From Acidobacteriota bacterium (GTDB lineage: Bacteria > Acidobacteriota > Terriglobia > Terriglobales > Acidobacteriaceae): 8,411 nucleotides of DNA. Below, one piece after another: positions 1 through 5,655 of the stretch (position 1 is its first letter; each line of letters opens with the position of its first letter). Position numbers and translations under genes: made by a program. The stretch is from the NCBI GenBank assembly GCA_025353435.1, contig JANXQR010000177.1:1-8411 (forward strand), written 5' to 3'. Below the pieces are notes generated by a model. It searched no databases. It saw only the letters and a program-made list of their open reading frames with translations, and was not told the DNA's origin.

Positions 1-931
1 GTGTTGCCGTCCAAATCACAACAAGGACGAATGCAATGAACAAGGCCATTGCCCCGATGGCGATCCAGGAGGCGATCGGCGCCACCACGGGGGCGGTCAA
101 AGGCCAGATTAGGAGATAGAGGCCGGAAAACACCGCCATGGAAATGGCCGCGAAGTTATGGGCTTCATAGAAGGAGCTTCCACCCGCAGCCCCGTATCCC
201 GAGCGCGCGATCAAGAACTTGCGAAGTGCTGCAAGGCCAAGCTTGCTGTCAATCTTCTTGCACGCGGTTCTGGAAAAAAGTGTTTCGGCCTGTTCGATCG
301 TCGGCTTGCCTGGCAACGACGATTTCACCTCGTTCAAACGAAACAGCCACCTTGGAAACAAGATCGTCCGTGCTGCGTTTTGACCGAGGGTGAATGTGGT
401 TGGAGGAGTCGCCAGATTCGGCTGCTTGAACGTGAGGTAATACCAGGCGTTGGCGTTCCACCAGCAGATAAACGCCAGCAGGGACCCCAACGCGAGGCCC
501 ATGAGGATTGTCCAAGGGGCAACCCCTTGGCATACTCCGAAGTGAAGCAGGTAGGCGAATACCAGGATGTTCGGAGCCTGCGCGACGACAATCGCAAGGG
601 CCTCGTGCTGGCCATCATCGTTTACGAAAAGGGTCTTCAGAATTGCGGGACGGCTGTCATCTGGGAGAACCGCTGTAAGATCCCATCGGTCAGGCCCGTT
701 GATCAACGCAACACGCGCCAGCACCACGGCAGCAAGGGCCGCAGAGACCACGAAAAATGCGACGCAGAGGTACTGCTCCCAATTCTCCGAGACAAGAATC
801 CCGCTGGTCAGCGTCTTGTCCCCAATATTCATCAGGCACAGGAGGGGTGCGAAAAACCAGAGGGCCAAGGCAAACCGAAGAAAGTAAGCGAACCGAGCCC
901 ACTTACCCAATTCCTTCAAAAAATCGAGCAT
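1..931 (-). CDS. Multi-pass membrane protein of unknown function, N-terminal part (runs off the left edge)
   Basis: An uninterrupted frame of 310 codons starts at an ATG whose first base is 931 and is still open at base 1, so the C-terminal part is missing. An AGGGAG ribosome-binding site lies 7 bases upstream of the ATG, which supports this start. Hydrophobic segments lie at roughly residues 14-33, 54-75, 111-131, 138-158, 259-280 and 283-307, with a basic, soluble-looking stretch (about 160-258) between the fourth and fifth. Two tryptophan/tyrosine-rich patches (WW at 157-158, WYY at 163-165) follow the fourth helix. I do not recognise the family. Several helices ahead of a later catalytic domain is one possible plan for a large membrane enzyme, but no catalytic motif is visible in this part. 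Reading frames on the opposite strand here have no recognisable protein character and are taken as shadows. I am confident that it is a gene and have no basis for a function. Confidence 0.8.
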   Translation of the reverse strand, partial: MLDFLKELGKWARFAYFLRFALALWFFAPLLCLMNIGDKTLTSGILVSENWEQYLCVAFFVVSAALAAVVLARVALINGPDRWDLTAVLPDDSRPAILKTLFVNDDGQHEALAIVVAQAPNILVFAYLLHFGVCQGVAPWTILMGLALGSLLAFICWWNANAWYYLTFKQPNLATPPTTFTLGQNAARTILFPRWLFRLNEVKSSLPGKPTIEQAETLFSRTACKKIDSKLGLAALRKFLIARSGYGAAGGSSFYEAHNFAAISMAVFSGLYLLIWPLTAPVVAPIASWIAIGAMALFIAFVLVVIWTAT

Positions 932-1340
932 GATCAATCTCCCTGTTGCTCACAATGGCCAATGGTCATCGACCAGGCTTGACCTGTGTATTTGCATTGT
1001 TCTAAATCCGACGGAAGAAGCACGCCACATGATCGGCGCTGTCAGAGGATTTTTGTCTCGTTCATCTCGGTGAACTTTTCTGGCGTCAGCCTGAAGCAAT
1101 CTTCGAACAATCCAGAAGCTTCAACTGGAGCGCAGCATTTTGTTCTGCACGATGATGCTGAAGAGGAGGGGCAGGGGACAATTGGAATCGACCAAGCATA
1201 ACTCGAAATCGGGCTTCAGCAAGCAGGAAATTACGGCCGCGCCACCTGAGAGCTTCCTGATGCCATCCGAGCCGTGTCTGTAAGATGGAGAGGTCTCTTC
1301 AACCAATCATCAATGAGGCTCGCTGTCTTGAGATGAACCG
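932..1340. other. Gene-poor stretch between the membrane protein and ruvA
   Basis: About 410 bases carry no recognisable gene on either strand. Short frames of 60-70 codons exist on both strands, but none resembles a known family or has a good ribosome-binding site. A weak sigma70-like pair on the plus strand, TTGACC at 979-984 and CTAAAT at 1002-1007 (17-base spacer, 3 of 6 matches in the -10), could drive ruvA from a leader of about 330 bases. The one small frame worth noting, at 1182-1283, is listed separately. The stretch must also hold the promoter of the minus-strand membrane protein, but I cannot point to it. It could also be a decayed gene. Confidence 0.5.
1182..1283 (+). CDS. Candidate small ORF of 33 codons (doubtful)
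   Basis: A TTG codon at 1182 is preceded by a purine-rich run, GAGGAGGGG and then AGGGG ending 4 bases before the codon, which could serve as a ribosome-binding site. The frame reads 33 codons to a TAA at 1281-1283. The same frame has two ATGs at 1152 and 1155 (43 codons from the first) but without a ribosome-binding site. The peptide is polar, with lysines and serines in the first half and a proline/glutamate-rich end finishing in PSEPCL. I do not recognise it. The frame may simply be open by chance in a non-coding stretch. Confidence 0.15.
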   Translation: MESTKHNSKSGFSKQEITAAPPESFLMPSEPCL

Positions 1341-1931
1341 ATGATCGCTCACATCCGCGGCAAACTCATTTACAAGCAGCCCGGCCAGGCCATTGTTGAG
1401 GCCGGCGGGGTTGGTTACGACGTGGCGATCAGCGTGCCTACGTTTACGGCTCTGCCGGTGGTTGGCGGCGAGGCTGCGCTGCACATCCACACGCAGGTCA
1501 GCGACGATGCCATTGCATTGTTCGGCTTTCTTGAGCGTGAGGAGAAGCGCCTGTTCGAACGGCTGATCACGGTAAGCGGCGTGGGGCCGAAGCTAGCCAT
1601 CAAGATGCTGAGTGGTCTTTCCAGCGATCGTACAGTTCAAGCCATCAGGTCACAGGATCACGCACAGTTGACGCGGATTCCGGGCGTGGGCAAGAAGCTT
1701 GCGGAGCGGCTCGTGGTGGAACTCAAGGACAAGCTGGATGACTTTGCGGTGGCGCCTGTAGCCTCGACTGTGCAAGGCGCAGCGGTTGACGATGTGCTCT
1801 CTGCATTGGTGAATCTGGGCTACCAGCGGCCAGCGGCGGAAAAGGCGATCGAGCAGGCAGTGGCGAAAGACAAGGCGCTGGCCGGCGACTTCGATGGACT
1901 GTTCCGCGGGGCGCTGAAGGTGATTCGATAG
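1341..1931 (+). CDS. ruvA: Holliday junction branch migration complex subunit RuvA
   Basis: RuvA binds four-way Holliday junctions as a tetramer and loads the RuvB motor for branch migration during recombinational repair. The 196 residues match the usual family length and show the full architecture. Residues 1-62 form the OB-fold domain, opening with MIAHIRGKL and containing GGVGYDV at 22-28. Two helix-hairpin-helix motifs follow, VSGVGPKLA at 78-86 and IPGVGKKLAERL at 113-124, which contact the DNA backbone. After a flexible linker (about 134-147), domain III (148-196) is the part that touches RuvB, with ALVNLGYQ at 155-162. The ATG at 1341 fits the conserved N-terminus, although its ribosome-binding site is weak. 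Neither ruvC nor ruvB is adjacent, so the gene stands alone here. It ends 9 bases from the convergent rhomboid gene. Identification is secure. Confidence 0.97.
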   Translation: MIAHIRGKLIYKQPGQAIVEAGGVGYDVAISVPTFTALPVVGGEAALHIHTQVSDDAIALFGFLEREEKRLFERLITVSGVGPKLAIKMLSGLSSDRTVQAIRSQDHAQLTRIPGVGKKLAERLVVELKDKLDDFAVAPVASTVQGAAVDDVLSALVNLGYQRPAAEKAIEQAVAKDKALAGDFDGLFRGALKVIR

Positions 1932-1944
1932 GCAATTGGCCTAT
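1928..1944. terminator. Small dyad across the ruvA / rhomboid convergent stops
   Basis: A perfect 6-base inverted repeat, ATAGGC and GCCTAT with a 5-base AATTG loop, spans the gap and contains the TAG stop codons of both convergent genes. It is followed on the plus strand by a short TTTA. It could act as a weak bidirectional terminator, but the stem is short and there is no real T-run. Confidence 0.3.
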
Positions 1945-2693
1945 TTATCAAGCTTCAGGGTCGTCAATTCGGATGGCTGTTCCTCGCGATCAGCGAAAAT
2001 TTCTTCCCGTTCTTCTTCGGTGTATGGCGTAGGATGCAGGATTTCATTGACTTCTTCAGGAGCCGCTCTGGTGGCAATGAGCGCAGCAATCAGGAGTCCG
2101 GCCAAGAACCCTCCCACATGCGCCCAAAACGCAATGCCGCCGCCATGCGAGTAACTCGTAAGAATTCCCAGAAGAAACTGCTCTCCGATCCACGTGCCTA
2201 CCGCGCCCCGCGTCAGAGCGTTGAAGCTCCGCACCTTCCACCAGCCGAGGTAAAGCTGAAGCTCAAAGGGCGAGCGCGGAAATAGCACAAAGTACATCCC
2301 CGCAACTCCTGATATCGCGCCGGAAGCCCCCACCATTGGAATCGTCGATCCAGGTGTGAAGAGCGTTTGCAGCGCCGCCGCGCCAACGCCGCAAGCAAGA
2401 TACGCCAACATAAACAGCCATCGTCCAAGCCTCGCCTCCAGCTTGGGCGCAAACATCCAAAGGAACCACATGTTTCCGGCTACGTGCCACAACCCGGAGT
2501 GAAGAAACATATGCGCGAATAGTGTTTGAAGGGTCCAGTGCGCAGGATGCAGGCCAAAGCGTTGAACGGTTTCCCCATTTACACCGACCAGAGAAAGACC
2601 AATCCAGATCAGAGAATTCACAACGATGAGAGCGCTCGTGCATAACGGAGTCGAATCCGGCCGAGAATCGCGATTTACTGGCAGAACGAACAT
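1941..2693 (-). CDS. Rhomboid family intramembrane serine protease
   Basis: Rhomboids cut transmembrane substrates inside the lipid bilayer with a Ser-His dyad. The 250 residues carry the hallmarks: HSGLWHVAGN at 65-74 (the HxxxN region on TM2), the nucleophile motif GASGAISG at 122-129 with Ser124, and the catalytic His192 in AHVGGFLAG at 191-199. About six hydrophobic segments lie between residues 18 and 208. The last 40 residues form a strongly acidic, soluble tail. I chose the ATG at 2693 because GAGGG lies 5 bases upstream; an in-frame TTG at 2714 would add 7 residues (as MWWLRVK) but has no ribosome-binding site. The gene is divergent from the DUF2461 gene, with 101 bases between them, and convergent with ruvA. 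The natural substrate cannot be inferred from context. Confidence 0.93.
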   Translation of the reverse strand: MFVLPVNRDSRPDSTPLCTSALIVVNSLIWIGLSLVGVNGETVQRFGLHPAHWTLQTLFAHMFLHSGLWHVAGNMWFLWMFAPKLEARLGRWLFMLAYLACGVGAAALQTLFTPGSTIPMVGASGAISGVAGMYFVLFPRSPFELQLYLGWWKVRSFNALTRGAVGTWIGEQFLLGILTSYSHGGGIAFWAHVGGFLAGLLIAALIATRAAPEEVNEILHPTPYTEEEREEIFADREEQPSELTTLKLDK

Positions 2694-2779
2694 TTTGACC
2701 CTCAGCCACCACAACCATTGGGAATTCCGACATATTACCTCAGCTAAAGGGTTGGCTCGGCGGATGTTGCTCCATCGCT

Positions 2780-2785
2780 TACACT
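2780..2785 (+). promoter_or_regulatory. Possible -10 element for a leaderless DUF2461 transcript
   Basis: TACACT matches the TATAAT consensus at 4 of 6 positions and ends 9 bases before the ATG at 2795, so transcription would begin at or next to the start codon. No ribosome-binding site precedes that ATG. A convincing -35 at normal spacing is missing; TTGGCT at 2752-2757 is 22 bases away. Confidence 0.25.
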
Positions 2786-2794
2786 GCTTCTGTC

Positions 2795-3532
2795 ATGCCG
2801 CGTACACCAACACCCGCTCCCGCTTCTCCCTACTTCCGTCCAGAAGCCCTGAAGTTCCTGCGTGATCTCGCAAAACATAACGACCGTGAGTGGTTCACGC
2901 CGCGCAAGGCGATTTTTGAGGCCGAGCTGAAAGAGCCGATGCTGGCCGTCGTTCGGAAGATCACCGATGCAATGATGGACTTTGCGCCAAATCATATGCG
3001 GCCGGCGGAGAAGTCGCTGTTCCGCATCTATCGCGACACCCGCTTCTCGAATGACAAGCGGCCCTACAAGACACACGTCGCGGCGTGGTGGTCGCACCAG
3101 GGCCTGGAGAAAACCTCCGGCGCGGGCTACTACTTTCACGTGAGCGCCAAGGAAGTGGTGATTGCCGCAGGCGCCTACATGCCGGAGAAGGAACAACTCG
3201 CCGCCATTCGACACTGGCTGTTGGACAACCACGAAGCGTTTCGCAAGGTCTTGCAGACGGCAGCGATTCGGAAGGCCTTCACCGAGTTTCAAGGCAACGC
3301 CCTGACGCGGCCTCCAAAAGGATTTCCGGCCGATCATCCGGCACTGGACCTGGTGCGCTGCCGGCAGTGGGGCCTGAGTGCGACATTGCCTGTGGAAGCC
3401 GCTCTCGACGCCAAGCTCGCCGCCACGGTAATTCGCCATTTCAAGCTGGCAGCGCCGGTTGTGAATGCGCTGAATACGCCGATTGCCGAGGCCCTGAAGC
3501 CGAAGAGAAAAGTGCTGTTCGGTCTCCACTGA
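2795..3532 (+). CDS. DUF2461 domain-containing protein (TIGR02453 family)
   Basis: This 245-residue protein belongs to the DUF2461 family, which is widespread in bacteria and also found in fungi and has no established function. Visible signatures, in order, are FLRDLAKHNDREWF at 21-34, RIYRDTRFSNDKRPYKTH at 77-94 (the most conserved block, rich in Arg, Asp and Lys), GYYFHVS at 111-117 followed by the glycine-containing IAAGAYMPEKEQLAAIR (123-139), and a C-terminal block ending KRKVLFGLH. No signal peptide or membrane segment is seen, so it is probably cytoplasmic. The length is close to the family norm, with a short proline-rich N-terminal extension (residues 4-12). The ATG lacks a Shine-Dalgarno sequence. 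No neighbour is transcribed with it, so context offers no functional hint. Confidence 0.93.
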   Translation: MPRTPTPAPASPYFRPEALKFLRDLAKHNDREWFTPRKAIFEAELKEPMLAVVRKITDAMMDFAPNHMRPAEKSLFRIYRDTRFSNDKRPYKTHVAAWWSHQGLEKTSGAGYYFHVSAKEVVIAAGAYMPEKEQLAAIRHWLLDNHEAFRKVLQTAAIRKAFTEFQGNALTRPPKGFPADHPALDLVRCRQWGLSATLPVEAALDAKLAATVIRHFKLAAPVVNALNTPIAEALKPKRKVLFGLH

Positions 3533-3605
3533 AGGGTCGAATCGGCATAGTTCGGAAGGATAATTTTTGTCCGCCCTGGGAGCGTCCAGCGGGGCAATAT
3601 CCGGC

Positions 3606-3661
3606 AAATTCAGGCAAAAATCGGCCATTTCCAAAGAAAAAGGTAGAAAAACCGGCAAAAA
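3606..3661. promoter_or_regulatory. Phased A-tract array, probable intrinsic DNA bend upstream of the HU promoter
   Basis: Runs of five A on the plus strand begin at 3616, 3637, 3647 and 3657, and an AAATT tract begins at 3606, giving spacings of 10, 21, 10 and 10 bases. This matches the helical repeat, so the small bends of each tract should add in one direction. GGCAAA recurs at 3603, 3613 and 3654 in the same phase. The array ends 24 bases before a TTGACT -35-like hexamer. That it tunes the downstream promoter, or is bound by HU itself, is inference. Confidence 0.5.
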
Positions 3662-3685
3662 CATGTGGAAATCGGGCTTTTGGCC

Positions 3686-3715
3686 TTGACTTTGCCTACC
3701 CTAAAGCCGCATTGT
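3686..3715 (+). promoter_or_regulatory. Sigma70-like promoter of the HU gene
   Basis: TTGACT at 3686-3691 matches the -35 consensus at 5 of 6 positions. With an 18-base spacer it is followed by CATTGT at 3710-3715, a weak -10 match (3 of 6). Transcription would start near 3722 and leave a leader of roughly 145 bases ahead of the HU start codon. The -10 is the uncertain half. Confidence 0.4.
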
Positions 3716-3867
3716 TTTGAACGACAGGGTTCTCCGGACCCGCATGGATACAGGGTTTTCGAACACACGTTGCCCCGACTCGAATCTCCTGATGCGCTCA
3801 ACCTCCGGCAGTAACCGCGGCAACAATCGGCTGGCCCCAAGGGCACGCCCAGAAGGAGAACATCATA

Positions 3868-4164
3868 ATGGCAACTGGATTGACAAAGACCGCCCTTACA
3901 CGGCTCATGGCCGAGAAGATGGAATTGACCAACAAGCAAGCCGCTGCATTCCTGGACCTATTGGCTGAGACCGCCATCAAGGAAACCAAGAAGAACGGCG
4001 TCTTCGTAATTCCCGGCATCGGACGCCTGGTGAAGGCAGAGCGTAAGGCGCGCATCGGCCGCAATCCGCAGACCGGCGCGGCAATCAAGATCAAGGCCAA
4101 GACCGTGGTGAAGTTCCGCGTGGCCAAGGCGGCGAAGGACGTAATCGCGCCGGTGAAGAAGTAG
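3868..4164 (+). CDS. HU family DNA-binding protein
   Basis: HU-family proteins are small dimeric nucleoid proteins that bend DNA. The 98 residues are of typical length (about 90-100). Residues 5-45 form the helical dimerisation part. Then come the beta-arm hinge IPGIGRL (48-54) and the family signature GRNPQTG at 64-70, whose Arg-Asn-Pro tip intercalates into DNA. The C-terminal part is unusually lysine-rich (KIKAKTVVKFRVAKAAK, 74-90), where classical HU has a proline-phenylalanine before the last helix. AAGGAG lies 9 bases before the ATG, supporting the start. The gene is a single unit, with its own upstream promoter region and a strong terminator 33 bases after its stop. The family is certain; whether it is the main HU or a paralogue, or IHF-like, cannot be decided from the sequence. 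Confidence 0.96.
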   Translation: MATGLTKTALTRLMAEKMELTNKQAAAFLDLLAETAIKETKKNGVFVIPGIGRLVKAERKARIGRNPQTGAAIKIKAKTVVKFRVAKAAKDVIAPVKK

Positions 4165-4197
4165 ATAAAACAAATACCTCGATCACCGTTTGGCTTT

Positions 4198-4237
4198 AAA
4201 AAAGGGGGAGAGCGCAATGCTCTCCCCCGCATTTTTT
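4198..4237. terminator. Strong bidirectional Rho-independent terminator after the HU gene
   Basis: A perfect 10-base-pair stem, GGGGGAGAGC at 4204-4213 and GCTCTCCCCC at 4219-4228, closes a 5-base loop (GCAAT). On the plus strand GCA and six T follow (4232-4237). On the minus strand the stem runs directly into six T (the As at 4198-4203). It therefore fits an intrinsic terminator in both directions. The obvious client is the HU gene upstream; no minus-strand gene ends here. Confidence 0.93.
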
Positions 4238-4252
4238 GGGATGCGATGAAAC

Positions 4253-4269
4253 GAGTGGCACTCGGAGTG
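4253..4269. repeat. Alternating inverted half-sites ahead of the DUF4260 gene
   Basis: GAGTG (4253), CACTC (4259) and GAGTG (4265) sit at a regular 6-base step, forming two overlapping small palindromes about 50 bases before the DUF4260 start. This could be an operator or an RNA hairpin, but the match is short and may be chance. Confidence 0.2.
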
Positions 4270-4321
4270 AGTGCACGAGAGAATTTGAATTCCACGCAGC
4301 CGCATTGCCATCCATAGGTGT

Positions 4322-4675
4322 ATGACGACCTCGCTCACGCCTGAAGCCACTTCCGCCACCGCCTCCCCGCTGCCCTCGCCAGTTACACTCCTTTTGCGCC
4401 TTGAAGGGTTGGCGGTGGGCGTAATCTCCGCTGTGTTGTATGCGCGCACGGGCGCAAGCTGGTGGCTGTTTGCGGCGCTGTGGTTGGCGCCGGATATTTC
4501 GATCCTGGGCTATTTTGCAGGGCCGTGCCGTGGCTCGCGTATCTACAACGCGGTGCACACTTACACGCTTCCGATCACGCTGGCCGTATGCGCGCTGCTA
4601 TTTCACGCGAACGCACTGCTTCCGTTCGCCGCGATCTGGGTTAACCATATTGGCGTCGATCGCATGATGGGCTAG
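4322..4675 (+). CDS. DUF4260 family small membrane protein, cut short by an in-frame TAG
   Basis: The encoded 117 residues match the DUF4260 family of small integral membrane proteins, whose function is unknown. Residues 23-58 (LLLRLEGLAVGV, then ASWWLFAALWLAPDISILGY) and 70-110 (GSRIYNAVHTYTLP, then IWVNHIGVDRMMG) are the conserved blocks and give about three or four membrane segments. The family normally continues after the DRxxG block with a Tyr and then GLKYP...THLG. Here the Tyr position is a TAG at 4673-4675, and the frame beyond it reads GLKFSNGFGWTHLG, so the last 26 or so residues are cut off. A one-base change from TAT or TAC explains this. The N-terminal 20 residues are Thr/Ser/Pro-rich and longer than I expect. 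There is no clear ribosome-binding site. It may be a decaying gene, a sequencing error or a tolerated truncation. Confidence 0.85.
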   Translation: MTTSLTPEATSATASPLPSPVTLLLRLEGLAVGVISAVLYARTGASWWLFAALWLAPDISILGYFAGPCRGSRIYNAVHTYTLPITLAVCALLFHANALLPFAAIWVNHIGVDRMMG

Positions 4676-4756
4676 GGGTTGAAATTCTCGAACGGCTTCG
4701 GCTGGACGCACCTTGGAGTACGCAAAAAGCGGTTCGCCGAATCTAATGCGGGATGA
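4676..4756 (+). pseudogene. Orphaned 3' end of the DUF4260 gene beyond the TAG
   Basis: Directly after the TAG the same frame stays open for 26 codons to a TGA at 4754-4756. Its first half, GLKFSNGFGWTHLG, keeps the conserved C-terminal pattern of DUF4260 (GLK, aromatic, THLG). The basic end (VRKKRFAE) is a usual type of cytoplasmic tail. The conservation indicates that this was, or still is, translated as part of the upstream protein. Confidence 0.7.
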
Positions 4757-4778
4757 CGATTGACGGTGCGGTTCGTTT

Positions 4779-5519
4779 CTAAGTCGAGGATTGCGCGGAA
4801 GGATTGGCGGGCAGAAACCCGCGCAGCACGAGCGAGATTCCGAAGCTGATCAGTAGTGCTTTGATCATCAAAGAGTTTTCATAGCGCCACGACAGGATGG
4901 CGAGAATGAGAAATACGCCGATAGGATTTGTCTCTGCAATCAGTGCGCGACCCCATTGGGGACGCTCGGATGGGGCGGGCAGGTTGCTGCGCAGTCGCGG
5001 AAGGATGCGCGGCACAGTGCGGAGATAGAGCTGGTAGGGCTCACCGAGCTGGCTTGTGAGAAAGGCCTCCTCGCCGAAGATCAGTCGCAGCAGGAAGAGC
5101 GAAATCAGGACGACAGTGAAGACAGCGCCTGTGACTGGCATGACGAACGACATGGCTAGGATCATGAGTCCCGTTCCAAGGTAGAGCGGATTGCGGACGT
5201 AGCGATGAGGGCCGCCGGCCACGACAACGCCGGCCTTCATGTCGCGATGATTGACGACGCCGGCGCCGAGCCACGCGGTTCCCGACACTCGAAAAAACGC
5301 GGCCAGCGCGGCGATCATTGAAGCGCACACGATCATCACCGGGGTAGCCACGGTGAAGCTCAAGATTCCAAACCGACTCACTTCGAGCGCGCACCACTCG
5401 AGCAATGAAATGTGTTGGCCAACGCCCCACGCCGCGATCCACGGCGACCAGAATCCGACGAAGATGATGGCCGCCATGATGACCATTCGCAAACGAAATT
5501 CAAAACGACTTGCCCGCAT
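4779..5519 (-). CDS. Isoprenylcysteine carboxyl methyltransferase / phospholipid methyltransferase-like membrane protein
   Basis: The 246 residues resemble the ICMT/PEMT group of integral membrane methyltransferases, which use S-adenosylmethionine to methylate prenyl-cysteine carboxyls or lipid head groups; bacterial members mostly lack a known substrate. The diagnostic parts are GPHRYVRNPLYLG at 103-115, which helps bind the cofactor, and GEEAFLTSQLGEPYQLYLRT at 149-168, ending in VPRILP. Hydrophobic segments lie near residues 12-32, 52-76, 115-148 and in a C-terminal pair at 199-211 and 218-235. That pair extends beyond the usual end of the core (about residue 175), so the protein is somewhat longer than minimal members. 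The ATG at 5519 has AGGAG 6 bases upstream. The gene is divergent from the amidohydrolase gene and convergent with the DUF4260 gene. Family membership is fairly sure; the substrate is unknown. Confidence 0.85.
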   Translation of the reverse strand: MRASRFEFRLRMVIMAAIIFVGFWSPWIAAWGVGQHISLLEWCALEVSRFGILSFTVATPVMIVCASMIAALAAFFRVSGTAWLGAGVVNHRDMKAGVVVAGGPHRYVRNPLYLGTGLMILAMSFVMPVTGAVFTVVLISLFLLRLIFGEEAFLTSQLGEPYQLYLRTVPRILPRLRSNLPAPSERPQWGRALIAETNPIGVFLILAILSWRYENSLMIKALLISFGISLVLRGFLPANPSAQSST

Positions 5520-5655
5520 TCAACGCTCCTGTTTTACGAATGCCCTTACACAGCCTATCGTGCAGGAGCAGACTGCAGGAGCCGAGTGATTAAGCACCCT
5601 ACCCTCGTTGTGGTAGGCTGCGCTTACGTTTCTCAACCGTTTTGGAGGTTCAACC
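5520..5655. promoter_or_regulatory. Divergent promoter region with a direct repeat and a dyad
   Basis: This 136-base gap separates two divergent genes and must hold both promoters, though I cannot place them firmly. TGCAGGAGC occurs twice in direct orientation (5561-5569 and 5574-5582, 13 bases apart). A perfect 6-base inverted repeat, CCTACC at 5598-5603 and GGTAGG at 5612-5617 with an 8-base centre, lies about 40 bases before the amidohydrolase start and could be an operator. Confidence 0.35.

Larger units (their letters stand above)
3533..3867. other. Long upstream region of the HU gene
   Basis: These 335 bases contain no gene that I can support. A frame running through on the minus strand is a shadow of the DUF2461 gene extended into this region. 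The left half holds a phased A-tract array (3606-3661), followed by a sigma70-like promoter (3686-3715), and then about 150 bases of probable 5' untranslated leader up to the HU ribosome-binding site. The array and the promoter are listed separately. I see no clear terminator for the DUF2461 gene; an imperfect GC-rich hairpin with a bulge lies around 3573-3596 but has no T-run. Confidence 0.6.

Noticed and set aside
158..982. A 274-codon plus-strand frame at the left end
   Set aside because: It lies antisense to the membrane protein frame. Its product has no recognisable motif and an erratic composition, while the minus-strand frame has a ribosome-binding site and clear membrane helices.
3573..3596. 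GC-rich hairpin after the DUF2461 gene
   Set aside because: The stem has a bulge and a mismatch and no T-run follows on either strand, so I do not call it a terminator.
2744..3664. A 306-codon minus-strand frame longer than the DUF2461 gene it overlaps
   Set aside because: It is a shadow on the opposite strand of a gene with unmistakable DUF2461 motifs; its translation is arginine-rich and resembles no family.
3798..4295. A 165-codon minus-strand frame over the HU gene
   Set aside because: It crosses the HU coding region and the strong terminator hairpin, and it has no recognisable protein features.
4729..4775. Direct repeat GCGGTTCG at 4729 and 4768
   Set aside because: Eight bases repeated 39 bases apart in a GC-rich region is compatible with chance, and no function is suggested by its position.
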